Shown: positions 18,419-28,571 of the stretch, piece after piece
How positions within the stretch are numbered: the stretch's first letter is position 1
Layout of the letters: every line of letters begins with the position of its first letter
Assembly (NCBI GenBank): GCA_017880805.1
Contig: JADGRP010000210.1
Coordinates: 1-50,167, forward strand
DNA length: 50,167 nt
Source of the DNA: Burkholderiales bacterium
GTDB taxonomy: Bacteria; Pseudomonadota; Gammaproteobacteria; Burkholderiales; Casimicrobiaceae
Direction of reading: 5' to 3'
The notes under the pieces: model-generated
Told to the model about the DNA's origin: nothing
Databases searched by the model: none
What the model saw: only the letters and a program-made list of their open reading frames with translations
Translations under genes and position numbers: made by a program

Positions 18419-19503
18419 GTGTTCTGGATGACGATGCTCGGAAACTTGGCCGAGAAGTCCTCGGCCTTTTGCGCCACGAACACCGCGGTCTTGCGCGCGA
18501 TTTCCTTGTATATCTGCGCGATGGCGCCGTCCGGGTCGGCGACGACAGTCGGCCGCCCGGAATCGGCGTTTTCCCGGATGCGGATGTCGAGTGGAAGGCT
18601 GCCCAGAAATGGCACGTTGTAATCGCGACACATGCGCTCGCCGCCGCCTTCTCCGAAGATGTGTTCGGCGTGGCCGCATTTCGAGCAGATGTGGATCGCC
18701 ATGTTCTCGACGACGCCGACGATGGGAACGCTGACCTTTTCGAACATCTTGAGGCCCTTGCGAGCATCGATCAGCGCGATGTCCTGCGGCGTGGTGACGA
18801 TGACGGCGCCGGTCACCGGAACTTTCTGCGCCAGCGTGAGCTGGATGTCACCCGTGCCCGGCGGTAAATCGACGATCAGGTAATCGACGTCGCGCCAGTT
18901 GGTGTCCCTCAAGAGCTGCTCGAGCGCCTGCGTCACCATCGGGCCGCGCCAGACCATGGGGGTATCGGCGTCGATCAGGAAGCCGATCGACATCGCCTGC
19001 ACGCCGTAGGCCTCCAGCGGTTCGAGCGTCTTGCCGTCCTTGGATTCAGGCCGCCCGGCAATGCCGAGCATGGTCGGCTGCGAGGGCCCGTAGATATCCG
19101 CGTCGAGAACGCCCACCTGCGCGCCCTCGGCCGCCAGCGCCAGCGCGAGGTTCACCGCCGTCGTCGACTTGCCGACGCCGCCCTTCCCGCTGGCAACCGC
19201 GATGATGTTCTTGACGCCCGGGACCAATTTCACGCCGCGCTGGACCGCGTGCGACGCGACCTTGTGACTGATGTTGACCGTGATCTTGCCGGCGCCGGGC
19301 AGCGCCGCGAGATGTTGGGCAACGAGCTTGCGCAGAACCTCGTGCTGGCTCCGCGCGGGATACGCGAGCATCAGGTCGATCGCGACATTGTTGCCGTCGA
19401 TCTGCACCTTGCGTACCGATTTGCCGGAAACGAAATCGCGTCCGGTGTTGGGGTCGTTCAGTGCGCGCAAGCTGGCCGAAACATCGGCCTCGGAGATTGC
19501 CAT
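18415..19503 (-). CDS. apbC: Iron-sulfur cluster carrier protein ApbC/Mrp
   Basis: 362 residues. An N-terminal MIP18-type domain (about 1-90) is followed by a deviant Walker A P-loop, [15 protein letters not shown] (near 106-120), and [16 protein letters not shown]. The switch region [18 protein letters not shown] comes next, and a CxxC pair, ICSKCGH, that bridges a 4Fe-4S cluster at the dimer interface. The protein binds and passes FeS clusters to apoproteins in an ATP-dependent way. It is divergent from metG and overlaps dcd, a frequent betaproteobacterial arrangement. Confidence 0.95.
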   Translation of the reverse strand: MAISEADVSASLRALNDPNTGRDFVSGKSVRKVQIDGNNVAIDLMLAYPARSQHEVLRKLVAQHLAALPGAGKITVNISHKVASHAVQRGVKLVPGVKNIIAVASGKGGVGKSTTAVNLALALAAEGAQVGVLDADIYGPSQPTMLGIAGRPESKDGKTLEPLEAYGVQAMSIGFLIDADTPMVWRGPMVTQALEQLLRDTNWRDVDYLIVDLPPGTGDIQLTLAQKVPVTGAVIVTTPQDIALIDARKGLKMFEKVSVPIVGVVENMAIHICSKCGHAEHIFGEGGGERMCRDYNVPFLGSLPLDIRIRENADSGRPTVVADPDGAIAQIYKEIARKTAVFVAQKAEDFSAKFPSIVIQNT

Positions 19504-19630
19504 CGTAGGATCGTTCGCTCGTGTCTCGTGGAGAGCCCGAGTTTAGCGAAAAACGACATCGCTCGGTACTCAGTGTGCAGGTGCTTTGCTAGAATGGATA
19601 ATTCCCCTGTCGCATCAAAGGTCTTCGCGC

Positions 19631-21736
19631 ATGTCGCGCCGCACGCTCTTCGTCACCACCGCGCTGCCCTACGCCAACGGTCCGTTTCACATCGGACACA
19701 TCATGGAGTACATCCAGGCCGATATCTGGGTGCGATTCCAGCGAATGCAGGGGCATACGGTGCATTTCGTCTGCGCGGACGACACCCACGGCGCGGCGAT
19801 CATGCTCAGGGCGGAGTCTGAAGGCGTCACTCCGCATGAGCTGGTGGCCAGGGTCGCCGCCACGCGTCCGAAGCACTTGAGCGGCTTTCGCATTTCCTAC
19901 GATCATTGGGGCAGCACCGACTCGCCCGCCAACACCGCGTTATCGCAGGACATCTACCTCAAGCTCAAGAAAGCGGGTTTCATCTATGCCAAGCCCGTGG
20001 AGCAGTTCTTCGATCCGGTCAAGGCCATGTTCCTGCCCGACCGCTACCTCAAGGGCGAATGCCCGAAGTGCGGCACCAAGGACCAGTACGGAGATGCCTG
20101 CGAGAACTGCAGCTCGGTCTACTCTCCGACCGATCTCAAGAATCCCTATTCGACACTCTCGGGCGCGACGCCGGTGCTGAAGACCTCCGAGCATTTTTTC
20201 TTCAGGCTTTCCGATCCGCAGTGCGTCGCGTTTCTGCAGGAATGGACGCGCACGGACGCGCGCGGGAACGCTCGCCTGCAGCCGGAAGTGTTCAACAAGG
20301 CACAGGAGTGGCTGGGCAAGGATGGCAAGGGTCTCGCCGACTGGGACATCTCACGCGATGCACCCTACTTCGGCATCCCGATTCCCGACGCGCCGGGCAA
20401 ATATTTTTACGTCTGGCTCGACGCGCCCGTCGGCTACCTGGCGAGCCTGAAGGAGTACATTGCTTCCGGCGCGGCGCTCCTCGCCGGCGAGACCCGAAGC
20501 TTCGAGCAGATCCTGGCCGACAAGGAGACGCAGCAGATCCATTTCATCGGCAAGGACATCATCTACCACCACACCCTCTTCTGGCCGGCGATGCTCAAGT
20601 TCGCGGGAGCCCCCTACAAGGTGCCCGACAACATCTACGTGCACGGCTTCATCACCTTCTCCGGCGAGAAGATGTCGAAGTCGCGCGGCACCGGCATCAG
20701 CCCCGATCTGTATCTCGACCTCGGCCTGGACTCGGAGTGGTTCCGCTACTACGTCGCGGCCAAGCTGAACGACAAGGTCGAGGATCTCGATTTCAACCCG
20801 GACGATTTCGTCGCGCGCGTCAATAGCGACCTGATCGGGAAATACGTCAACATTGCCAGCCGCGCGGCGGGATTCCTGGTCAAGCATTTCGACGGCGAGG
20901 TCCACCCGGGCGCGACCGATTTCATCCGGATATTCGATGCCGAGAAAGTAGGCGCGGAGGTGCGCGCCGCGTGGGGCGACCGCGAGTACGGAAAGGCCAT
21001 CCGCGCGGCGATGGCGTTCGCCGATCGGGTGAATGAATACTTTGATGCGGAACAACCGTGGGCCAAGGCGAAGCAAGTCGAGAATGAGCAAGTCCGGGAA
21101 CAACTGCACCAGGCCTGCTCGATCTGCATCGCGGCGTTCAAGGCGCTGACCATATGGCTCAGTCCGGTCTTGCCCGAAACCGCCAGGAAGGCGGCGAAGT
21201 TCCTGCGAACCAGCGAAGTAAGCTCGTGGAATGACTGGTGGACTCCGCCGCACCGGATCGAGGTCTACACGCATCTCATGCACCGGATCGACGCCCAACA
21301 GATCGACGCGCTGCTCGAAGGCCCGAAGGCGGCTGTGCCGCCCCCGCCTCGACCTCCATCTGCATCCCCCACCATCGGGACTCCTGGAACGTCGCCGCCG
21401 GATTCCGCGCAAATCACCATCGACGACTTCTCCAGGATCGAGCTGCGCATCGCGAAGATCGTCAACGCCGAGCACGTCGACGGCGCCGACAAGCTGCTGC
21501 GGCTGACGCTCGACGTCGGTGATGGGCGGCACCGCACCGTCTTCGCCGGCATCAAGTCGGCGTACAGGCCGGAGGATCTCATCGGGCGCCTGACGCCGAT
21601 GGTCGCGAATCTGGCACCGCGCAAGATGAAGTTCGGGCTTTCCGAGGGGATGGTGCTCGCTGCGTCGGGCGACGGTCCCGGCATCTTCCTGCTCGCACCC
21701 GATTCGGGCGCGCTGCCCGGCATGCGCGTCAAATGA
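19631..21736 (+). CDS. metG: Methionyl-tRNA synthetase
   Basis: 701 residues. The HIGH-type signature is [14 protein letters not shown] and the KMSKS loop is [15 protein letters not shown] zinc knuckle [17 protein letters not shown] lies in the connective domain. A C-terminal tRNA-binding (Trbp/OB) domain occupies about 590-701 after a Pro-rich linker; it helps dimerisation and tRNA binding in long bacterial MetRS. The start at 19631 ([17 protein letters not shown]) matches family N-termini. In-frame sequence up to 19586 is not conserved. It stands alone, divergent from apbC, and the 127-base gap contains a TAGAAT at 19592-19597 that could be its -10 box. Confidence 0.97.
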   Translation: MSRRTLFVTTALPYANGPFHIGHIMEYIQADIWVRFQRMQGHTVHFVCADDTHGAAIMLRAESEGVTPHELVARVAATRPKHLSGFRISYDHWGSTDSPANTALSQDIYLKLKKAGFIYAKPVEQFFDPVKAMFLPDRYLKGECPKCGTKDQYGDACENCSSVYSPTDLKNPYSTLSGATPVLKTSEHFFFRLSDPQCVAFLQEWTRTDARGNARLQPEVFNKAQEWLGKDGKGLADWDISRDAPYFGIPIPDAPGKYFYVWLDAPVGYLASLKEYIASGAALLAGETRSFEQILADKETQQIHFIGKDIIYHHTLFWPAMLKFAGAPYKVPDNIYVHGFITFSGEKMSKSRGTGISPDLYLDLGLDSEWFRYYVAAKLNDKVEDLDFNPDDFVARVNSDLIGKYVNIASRAAGFLVKHFDGEVHPGATDFIRIFDAEKVGAEVRAAWGDREYGKAIRAAMAFADRVNEYFDAEQPWAKAKQVENEQVREQLHQACSICIAAFKALTIWLSPVLPETARKAAKFLRTSEVSSWNDWWTPPHRIEVYTHLMHRIDAQQIDALLEGPKAAVPPPPRPPSASPTIGTPGTSPPDSAQITIDDFSRIELRIAKIVNAEHVDGADKLLRLTLDVGDGRHRTVFAGIKSAYRPEDLIGRLTPMVANLAPRKMKFGLSEGMVLAASGDGPGIFLLAPDSGALPGMRVK

Positions 21737-21803
21737 CGACCGTGCCGAGTCGGCCAGCGCGCCTCCCATTTACCGCAGATGCAGGACCACTTGAGATTGC
21801 CGA

Positions 21804-21887
21804 AATGGATTCCCGCTCGGTCACCAAAATGAGCGGGAATGACGATATTGAAGATTCGGGCGACATGCACTTTCGTGATGCTTCAAT
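21804..21887. repeat. Palindromic repeat with conserved tail, upstream of hyfB
   Basis: GGATTCCCGCTC (21808-21819) pairs with GAGCGGGAATGAC (21831-21843) around an 11-base loop. The tail that follows, GACGATATTGAAGATTCGGG..CATGCACTTTCGTGATGCTTCAAT, matches those at 10713, 40771 and 40960. It occupies much of the metG-hyfB gap and ends 21 bases before the hyfB start. Confidence 0.8.
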
Positions 21888-21908
21888 CGTGATGCTCGAT
21901 AGGTAACG

Positions 21909-23903
21909 GTGTTCAGCACCCTTCAACTCACCATCGCAGCCATCGCCGCCTGGCTGACGATAGGAGTGCTGAGCATGGTCCCGGTGCGCGACGCGTCGCG
22001 CATCATCCGGCCGCTGTTCATTGCGGGCGCCGGTGTCGGCCTCCTGCTCGCCGTCGTCGCGTTCACGGCGCTGGGTGAAGTTGCCCAGAGCACCGTGTTG
22101 CCACTGGGCCTTCCCGACCTGCCGTTTCATCTGCGGCTCGATTCCCTGTCGGCGTTTTTTCTGCTGCTGCTCGGGGCAACTACCGCCGGCATTTCCATCT
22201 TTTCGGCCGGCTACTTTCGCGTTAGCGAAGGCAGCGCGCCGGGATTGCTGTGTTTCCAATATCACGCCTTCCTCGCCGCCATGGCGCTGGTACTCATCGC
22301 CGATGACGCCTATGTCTTCATGGTTGCGTGGGAGACCATGGCGCTCGCGTCTTATTTTCTGGTGACGACCGATCACAACATTGCCGAGATCCGACGTGCC
22401 GGATTCCTCTACCTGCTGATCGCGCATATCGGCGCCATTGCCATCCTGCTGTGCTTCGGCGTCCTTCAGGGCGGCAGCGGCGATTACACCTTTGGCTCGA
22501 TGCGCTCCGTCACCCTTCCCGGCGCGTGGGGATCGATCGCCTTTCTGCTCGCGCTCTTCGGCTTCGGCGCCAAGGCAGGCTTGCTGCCGCTGCACATCTG
22601 GCTGCCCGAGGCGCATCCGGCGGCGCCATCGCCTGTGTCGGCCCTGATGAGCGGCGTGATGCTCAAGACCGCGATTTACGGGCTGCTGCGCGTGACCTTC
22701 GATCTTCTCAACACGCAGTTATGGTGGTGGGGCGTCGTCGCGCTGGTACTCGGACTCTTCAGCGCACTCTTCGGCGTCATTTTTGCGACGGTGCAGACCG
22801 ACATGAAGCGCCTTCTCGCCTATTCGTCGATCGAGAACATCGGCATCATCGTCGCCGGAATCGGGCTCAGCATTCTGTTCAAATCCTACGACAAGACGCT
22901 CCTCGCCGCGCTGACGCTTACCGCAACGCTTTATCACGCGCTCAATCACGCTTTCTTCAAAAGTCTGCTGTTCCTCGCCACCGGCGCAGTGCTGCACGCG
23001 ACCAAGGAGCGCAGCCTCGGCAAGCTCGGTGGACTGATACACCGCATGCCGTGGGTGGCGTGGCTCGCGCTGGTCGGAACGCTGGCGATGGCAGGATTGC
23101 CACCGTTGAACGGCTTCGTTTCCGAATGGCTGCTGCTGCAGGCTTTCCTGTTCACGCCCAGCCTGCCGCAGTCGTTCGTCAACATGCTGGTGCCGCTCGC
23201 CGCGGCAGCGCTGGTCCTAGCGGTTGCATTAGCGGCGTATGTCATGGTCAAGTTCTATGGGGTTGTCTTTCTGGGCCGTCCGCGAGAACCCAACCTCGCC
23301 TATGCCAAGGACCCTGGTCGGCTGGAGCGCGCCGCACTGGTCTGGTTCGCGCTCGGCTGCGTGGTGCTGGGCCTCTTTCCCGTGAACGTCATCGCGCTCA
23401 TCGATCCGGTGGACGCGATGCTGGTCGGCTCGACCGTCGGTGGACGCGGCGGCAGCTGGATGCTCTTGGCGCCAGTGAATGCCGATCGTTCGAGCTACAG
23501 CCCGATCATCTTCCTCGCCGTCATCACCGCGGTCGTGATACTTACCATTCAGGTCGTCCACCGGTACTATCATGGCCACATCCGCAAGGGCCCGGCGTGG
23601 GATTGCGGCTTTCCCTTGCAGACGCCGCGGATGCAGGATACGGCGGAGGGTTTCGGCCAGCCGATCCGGCAGGTATTCGAACCTTTTTTCCGCATCGAGC
23701 GCACGCTGCCGTCGCCGTTCGACGTCAAGCCGCAATACAAGGTCGCGCTCGAGGACCATTTCTGGCACTGGCTCTATCTGCCGGTGGCGCACAGCGCCGA
23801 AGCGATGGCGCGGCTGATCGGACGAATCCAGCAAGGCCGCATTTCCATTTACCTCACTTACAGCTTCTGCACGCTGCTCGCACTGCTGTTTTTCGTCCGT
23901 TGA
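21909..23903 (+). CDS. hyfB: Hydrogenase-4-type membrane subunit B (NuoL/Mrp-antiporter-like)
   Basis: 664 residues, a polytopic membrane protein of the complex I/Mrp antiporter-like family. The proton-antiporter core carries AWETMALASYFLV, FGFGAKAGLLPLHIWLPEAHPAAPSPVSALMSG-type positions about 217-249 with the conserved lysine and histidines, and LLAYSSIENIGII. A C-terminal extension including DCGFPLQTPRMQDTAEGF is characteristic of HyfB/HycC. It is expected to move H+ or Na+ as part of an ion-pumping complex. It begins with GTG at 21909, AGG five bases upstream, and leads the six-gene operon hyfBCEFGI. Confidence 0.9.
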   Translation: MFSTLQLTIAAIAAWLTIGVLSMVPVRDASRIIRPLFIAGAGVGLLLAVVAFTALGEVAQSTVLPLGLPDLPFHLRLDSLSAFFLLLLGATTAGISIFSAGYFRVSEGSAPGLLCFQYHAFLAAMALVLIADDAYVFMVAWETMALASYFLVTTDHNIAEIRRAGFLYLLIAHIGAIAILLCFGVLQGGSGDYTFGSMRSVTLPGAWGSIAFLLALFGFGAKAGLLPLHIWLPEAHPAAPSPVSALMSGVMLKTAIYGLLRVTFDLLNTQLWWWGVVALVLGLFSALFGVIFATVQTDMKRLLAYSSIENIGIIVAGIGLSILFKSYDKTLLAALTLTATLYHALNHAFFKSLLFLATGAVLHATKERSLGKLGGLIHRMPWVAWLALVGTLAMAGLPPLNGFVSEWLLLQAFLFTPSLPQSFVNMLVPLAAAALVLAVALAAYVMVKFYGVVFLGRPREPNLAYAKDPGRLERAALVWFALGCVVLGLFPVNVIALIDPVDAMLVGSTVGGRGGSWMLLAPVNADRSSYSPIIFLAVITAVVILTIQVVHRYYHGHIRKGPAWDCGFPLQTPRMQDTAEGFGQPIRQVFEPFFRIERTLPSPFDVKPQYKVALEDHFWHWLYLPVAHSAEAMARLIGRIQQGRISIYLTYSFCTLLALLFFVR

Positions 23904-23922
23904 CGATAGCGATAACTGCGCG

Positions 23923-24873
23923 ATGACGGTAACCGGGTTTCTCTCGCAACTGCTGCAGCTTGCAATCGCGCTGCTGCTCGCGCCGCTGCTCGTCGGATGG
24001 GTCAACCAGTGTCGCGCGTGGCTTGCGAACAAGAGCGCGCCATCGCTCTTTCTGTCTTACCGGATGATCCGCAAGCTGTTCCACAAGAATGCGGTCGTCG
24101 CCGAAAATGCGTCGCCCATTTTTCGCATGACGCCCTACATCGTGTTCGGAGCCATGGCGCTCGCGGCGGCGATCGTTCCTTCGCTTGCGACCGACCTGCC
24201 CTTCGCCCGCGCCGCGGACGCAATCGCGCTGGTCGGAGTGTTCGCGCTGGCGCGGGTCTTCATCGCGCTTGCGGCAATGGACATCGGCACCGCGTTCGGA
24301 ACCATGGGCGCGCGACGCGAAATGTTCGTCGGCTTCCTCGCCGAGCCGGCACTGCTGATGGTGTTGTTCACCGCTTCGCTGCTTTCGGGCTCGACCTCGC
24401 TGCCGACGATTGTCGAGACGCTCGCGCATCGCGAGATCGCGATCTACCCCAGCCTCGCTTTTGCCGGTGTCGCGTTCACCATGGTGTCGCTGGCCGAGAA
24501 TGCGCGCATTCCCATCGACAACCCCGCGACGCACCTCGAGCTCACCATGATCCACGAGGCGATGACGCTCGAATACTCGGCGCGCCACCTGGCGCTCATC
24601 GAATGGGCATCGGCGCTGAAGCTATTCAACTATTCATGCATCGGCATTGCGCTGTTCCTGCCGTTCGGGATCGTGCAAGGCAGCACCGATTGGCTGGCCA
24701 TTCTCGGCGCCACACCGGTGCTCATTGCCAAGCTTGTCGTCGGCGGCTTCGCCCTTGCGTTGATCGAAACCCTTTCGGCGAAGATGCGCATCTTTCGCGC
24801 GCCCGAGTTCCTCGGCACGGCATTCCTGCTCGCGGTCCTGGCGATGCTGGTCAACCTGCTGCTGGGGAGTTAG
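23923..24873 (+). CDS. hyfC: Hydrogenase-4-type membrane subunit C (NuoH-like)
   Basis: 316 residues with about eight membrane helices, the NuoH/HycD/HyfC family that forms the membrane anchor next to the soluble FeS arm. Diagnostic is AENARIPIDNPATHLELTM (around residues 190-208) followed by IHEAMTLEYSARHLA, with the acidic residues that form the entry of the proton path. SYRMIRKLFHKN near the N-terminus is also typical. It starts 19 bases after hyfB and is 18 bases from hyfE. Confidence 0.92.
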   Translation: MTVTGFLSQLLQLAIALLLAPLLVGWVNQCRAWLANKSAPSLFLSYRMIRKLFHKNAVVAENASPIFRMTPYIVFGAMALAAAIVPSLATDLPFARAADAIALVGVFALARVFIALAAMDIGTAFGTMGARREMFVGFLAEPALLMVLFTASLLSGSTSLPTIVETLAHREIAIYPSLAFAGVAFTMVSLAENARIPIDNPATHLELTMIHEAMTLEYSARHLALIEWASALKLFNYSCIGIALFLPFGIVQGSTDWLAILGATPVLIAKLVVGGFALALIETLSAKMRIFRAPEFLGTAFLLAVLAMLVNLLLGS

Positions 24874-24891
24874 CCACTTGAGAGCACGCCG

Positions 24892-25560
24892 ATGAGCGCA
24901 ACCCCGCTTTGGGCCCAGCTCATCAATCTGCTGGCCGCGATCCTGTTGTTGCTCGCGTTCGCGATGCTGGCGCAGCGGCGCATATTGACGCTGATCAATC
25001 TGTTCGCGGCCCAAGGGCTCGCGCTGGCGAGCTCGACCGCCATCGTCGCCTTCGCCACCAATCAACGGCATCTCTACTGGTCGGCCGGACTGACACTCAT
25101 ACTCAAGGTCGCGCTTCTGCCGTGGCTGCTGCACCGGCTGATCCGCAAGCTCGACGTCCGCTGGGACGTCGAGGGCTTGATCAATATTCCTATGACCATG
25201 CTCATCGGCATCGTACTGGTCGTGTTTGCATTCAACCTGGCACTCCCCATCTCGCAACTTGCCAATACCGTGACCCGCGCGACACTGGGGATCGCCATGG
25301 CCAGCGTAATGCTGTCCTTCCTGATGATGATCACGCGGCGCAAGGCGATCCCGCAGGTGATCGGATTCCTGTCGATGGAAAACGGGCTGTTCTTTGCGGC
25401 GACCAGCGCGACCTACGGAATGCCGATGGTGGTCGAGCTCGGCATCGCTCTCGACGTCCTGGTCGGCATGCTGATCCTCGGGGTCTTCTTTTTCCAGATT
25501 CGGGAGCAGTTCGACAGCCTGGATCTCAAGCATCTCGAGCAACTGAAGGAAGAAGAGTGA
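24892..25560 (+). CDS. hyfE: Hydrogenase-4-type membrane subunit E (NuoK-related)
   Basis: 222 residues, about seven hydrophobic segments, matching HyfE proteins, whose C-terminal half resembles NuoK. Visible segments include LTLINLFAAQGLALASSTAIVAF-type helix 2 and RRKAIPQVIGFLSMENGLFF with a buried glutamate. The hydrophilic C-terminal tail is EQLKEEE. Its stop overlaps the GTG start of hyfF by three bases, indicating coupled translation and probably fixed stoichiometry. Confidence 0.88.
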   Translation: MSATPLWAQLINLLAAILLLLAFAMLAQRRILTLINLFAAQGLALASSTAIVAFATNQRHLYWSAGLTLILKVALLPWLLHRLIRKLDVRWDVEGLINIPMTMLIGIVLVVFAFNLALPISQLANTVTRATLGIAMASVMLSFLMMITRRKAIPQVIGFLSMENGLFFAATSATYGMPMVVELGIALDVLVGMLILGVFFFQIREQFDSLDLKHLEQLKEEE

Positions 25561-27008
25561 TCGAGATCCTTTTCGTCCTCGGCTTCCCCGTGGCCGGCGC
25601 GCTCGTGCTTGCCGCCGTCGGCCACCGCGAACATGCATCGACGGTCAACGTGGTCATCTGTCTGGCAACGTTTCTTTCCGCGGTCGCGCTGACGGTACGC
25701 GTGATTTCTCATGGCCCGCTGCTGGTGCTCGACCGCTTGTTCTTCGTCGATCCCTTCAATGTGTTTCTGGTTGCGCTCACCGCGTTTGTCGGCTTCACCA
25801 CGTCGATCTTCTCCCGGCCGTACATGAGAATCGAGCACGAACACGGACGTCTGACGCCGCAGCGACTGCGCCTCTACCACAGCATGTACCAAGTATTCAA
25901 TTTCACCATGCTGCTGGCGCTGCTGACCAATAACATGGGCATCCTGTGGGTGGCGCTGGAGGCGGCGACGCTGGCCACCGTGTTGCTGGTGTCGCTCTAC
26001 CGCACTCCCGCAAGTCTCGAGGCCGCCTGGAAGTACTTCATTCTGTGCGGGGTCGGCATTGCACAGGCGCTGTTCGGCACCATCCTGCTCTATTTCGCCG
26101 CGGAGAAGGTTCTTGGCGCGGAGGGCGGCGCGCTGCTGTGGACCGAGCTCAACGCCGTCAAGGGTCAGCTCGAGCCGACCGTGCTCTCGCTCGCGTTCGT
26201 CTTTCTGCTTGTCGGCTACGGCACCAAGGTCGGGCTCGTTCCGCTGCACAATTGGCTGCCGGACGCTCACGCCGAGGGCCCGACACCCGTATCGGCGGTG
26301 CTCTCGGGATTGCTGCTCAATGTCGCGCTCTATGCGGTGGTCCGTTCCAAAGTGCTGGTTGACGGCTCGCTGCACACCTCGTTCGCCAAGGGGCTCCTGA
26401 TGGGCTTCGGCATGCTGTCGGTGGTCGTGGCCGCGTTCCTGCTGTCGCGCCAGAGGGACATCAAGCGTCTGTTCGCCTACTCGTCGATCGAACACATGGG
26501 CATTATCACCTTCGCCTTCGGCATGGGCGGCCCGATCGCCAACTTCGCCGGCCTGTTGCATATGACGGTGCATTCGCTGACCAAGTCGGCGATTTTCTTC
26601 GCGGTGGGTCACGCGGCGCAGAAGACCGGCACCCAGCTCATGGACGGCATCCGTGGCCTGATCACCATCAGCCCCGCGATCGGCTGGGGCTTGGTGCTGG
26701 GAGCGCTCGCGATTCTCGGCATGCCGCCATTCGGCGTCTTCGCCAGCGAGTTTCTGATCCTGACCACGGCGATACACGAGCAGCCGTGGGCAACGCCACT
26801 GTTGCTGCTTTCGCTCGGCGTGGCGTTCGCCGCGGTATTTTCCAAAGTGCAGCCGATGGTTTTCGGGGAAACCAACGCCAAGCGGCTGCCGCTTCGGCCG
26901 GCGATGACACCTGTGTTCGTGCATCTGGCTATCGTGCTCATGCTGGGCCTCTGGATTCCACCCTTCCTCGCCGACTGGTACCGGCAGGCCGCGAAACTCA
27001 TCGGCTAA
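25557..27008 (+). CDS. hyfF: Hydrogenase-4-type membrane subunit F (NuoN/Mrp-antiporter-like)
   Basis: 483 residues when started at the GTG at 25557, which overlaps the hyfE stop in GTGA; a longer open frame upstream is out of the operon logic. It is a second antiporter-like subunit with LWVALEAATLATVLLV, GYGTKVGLVPLHNWLPDAHA, EGPTPVSAVLSGLLLN and RLFAYSSIEHMGIITF, all landmark positions of the family. The conserved Glu and Lys residues needed for ion translocation are present. Together with hyfB this gives the complex two potential pump modules. Confidence 0.92.
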   Translation: MIEILFVLGFPVAGALVLAAVGHREHASTVNVVICLATFLSAVALTVRVISHGPLLVLDRLFFVDPFNVFLVALTAFVGFTTSIFSRPYMRIEHEHGRLTPQRLRLYHSMYQVFNFTMLLALLTNNMGILWVALEAATLATVLLVSLYRTPASLEAAWKYFILCGVGIAQALFGTILLYFAAEKVLGAEGGALLWTELNAVKGQLEPTVLSLAFVFLLVGYGTKVGLVPLHNWLPDAHAEGPTPVSAVLSGLLLNVALYAVVRSKVLVDGSLHTSFAKGLLMGFGMLSVVVAAFLLSRQRDIKRLFAYSSIEHMGIITFAFGMGGPIANFAGLLHMTVHSLTKSAIFFAVGHAAQKTGTQLMDGIRGLITISPAIGWGLVLGALAILGMPPFGVFASEFLILTTAIHEQPWATPLLLLSLGVAFAAVFSKVQPMVFGETNAKRLPLRPAMTPVFVHLAIVLMLGLWIPPFLADWYRQAAKLIG

Positions 27009-27024
27009 TGGGACACCGGCTTCG

Positions 27025-28569
27025 ATGAACGTTTCGCCTCTGGGCATCTCGTCGGCGACCCTGGCCTGCACGGTTCCCGCGCAGCGCTGCCCCGTGAGCT
27101 CGGGCCAGCTGCTGACGGCATGCCGGCTGGCGTGGGAACAAGGCGGGCAACTGGTGGCGCTCTGGTCGAGCGACGAGCGCGATCGCGAGCGGGGTTTCTG
27201 CCTGCACGTTCTGCTGCGCGACCGCGAGGGCCTGACGCTGCTCGACCACACGCTACCGGATGGAGGGGCGAGCTATCCCGATCTGTCGACCATCTTTCCG
27301 GTCGCGAACCGGATGCAGCGCGCTGCGTTCGACCTGGTCGGCACCCAGTGTGACAGCGACGACGCGCGGCCCTGGACATGGCAGGCGGCGTGGCCGATCG
27401 ATCAATTTCCACTGCGGCGAGACTTTGTCGCGTCGGCGAAATGGGAGCCTGGCGAGGAAGACTATCCATTCGTGCGTGTGTCCGGGGACGGCGTGCACGA
27501 AATCGCCGTCGGTCCGGTGCACGCCGGAATCATCGAGCCCGGACATTTTCGCTTCCAGGTCGTGGGGGAGAAAGTGCTTCGGCTGGAGGAGCGGCTAAGT
27601 TTCACGCACAAGGGCATCGAAAAACGCTTCGAGACGCTGTCGATCGCCGAGGCGTCGCGTCTTGCCGGACGGATATCGGGCGACAGCACCGTCGCGTACG
27701 CCTGGGCCTACGCTCAAGCTGTCGAGGCGATCGCAGGCCTCGAGCTTTCCCAGCGCGCCACGTGGCTGCGCGCGCTGTGCCTCGAGCGCGAACGGGTTGC
27801 CAATCACCTGGGCGACCTCGGCTATCTAGGCAACGACGGCGGATTCGCGTTCGGCCTCGCGCAATTCTCGCGTCTGAAAGAGGATTTATTGCGCCTCAAC
27901 CGGCGCGTATTCGGGCACCGCTTGCTGATGGATGTGATCGTTCCGGGTGGCGTTACGCACGATCTCGCACCCGATTCCGCCGCTGAGATGCGCAGCCAAT
28001 GCGTGGCGCTCGATCGCGAGATACGCCTCCTGCGCGACATCTACGACGACCACGCCGGCCTCCAGGACCGAATTCGGAACTGCGGCACTGTAAGCAACGA
28101 GCTGGCCGCCAAGCTGGGCTTGTGCGGCTTCGCCGCGCGCGCAAGCGGTGTTCCCGACGATCTGCGTTGCGATTTCCCGCTTGCGCCGTACGAGGCCCTC
28201 GCCGTTCGCCGCGCCGGACATCGCGACGGCGATGTGGCCGCGCGTGTCACGGTGCGCTTCGACGAAGCGCTGGAATCGCTGCGCCTGATCGATGTCATTC
28301 TGGATGCGTTGCCGCAAGGCGAAATCATTACTGCGCTTCCGGCGCTGCGCGAATTCAAGCCCGCCCTCGGTTGCGTCGAAGGCTGGCGCGGGCCGGTATG
28401 GGTCGCGCTTGAGAGCGGACCCGCCGATACGATACGCCGCTGCCACCCGCACGATCCGTCCTGGCAAAACTGGCCGGTCATCGAGCACGCGGTGATCGGT
28501 AACATCGTTCCCGACTTTCCGCTGATCAACAAGTCTTTCAATCTGTCGTACTCGGGCCACGACCTGTAA
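27025..28569 (+). CDS. hyfG: HyfG/HycE-like large subunit lacking the NiFe-binding cysteines
   Basis: 514 residues: an N-terminal NuoC-like part (about 1-150) fused to a NuoD/HycE-like part (about 155-514). GPVHAGIIEPGHFRF, FTHKGIEKRFE and LCLERERVANHLGDLGYL are well kept. True NiFe hydrogenases have a CxxC at the start of this fold (CGICG context) and another near the C-terminus. Here the first position reads GRISGDSTVAYAWAY (215-229) and the tail reads FPLINKSFNLSYSGHDL, with no cysteine pair at either place. There is also no C-terminal peptide for a maturation protease. It cannot hold a NiFe centre, so calling it a hydrogenase would be wrong. It resembles large subunits of Ehr (energy-converting hydrogenase-related) complexes. 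Confidence 0.88.
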   Translation: MNVSPLGISSATLACTVPAQRCPVSSGQLLTACRLAWEQGGQLVALWSSDERDRERGFCLHVLLRDREGLTLLDHTLPDGGASYPDLSTIFPVANRMQRAAFDLVGTQCDSDDARPWTWQAAWPIDQFPLRRDFVASAKWEPGEEDYPFVRVSGDGVHEIAVGPVHAGIIEPGHFRFQVVGEKVLRLEERLSFTHKGIEKRFETLSIAEASRLAGRISGDSTVAYAWAYAQAVEAIAGLELSQRATWLRALCLERERVANHLGDLGYLGNDGGFAFGLAQFSRLKEDLLRLNRRVFGHRLLMDVIVPGGVTHDLAPDSAAEMRSQCVALDREIRLLRDIYDDHAGLQDRIRNCGTVSNELAAKLGLCGFAARASGVPDDLRCDFPLAPYEALAVRRAGHRDGDVAARVTVRFDEALESLRLIDVILDALPQGEIITALPALREFKPALGCVEGWRGPVWVALESGPADTIRRCHPHDPSWQNWPVIEHAVIGNIVPDFPLINKSFNLSYSGHDL

Positions 28570-28571
28570 TC

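Noticed and set aside
19504-19630. Riboswitch or T-box leader before metG
   Set aside because: The gap is only 127 bases, without T-box or SAM-riboswitch core sequences; T-box control of metG is also not expected in Betaproteobacteria.
27025-28569. Annotation of HyfG as a NiFe hydrogenase/formate hydrogenlyase large subunit
   Set aside because: Neither NiFe-binding CxxC motif is present and there is no maturation gene, so catalysis of hydrogen turnover is not supported.
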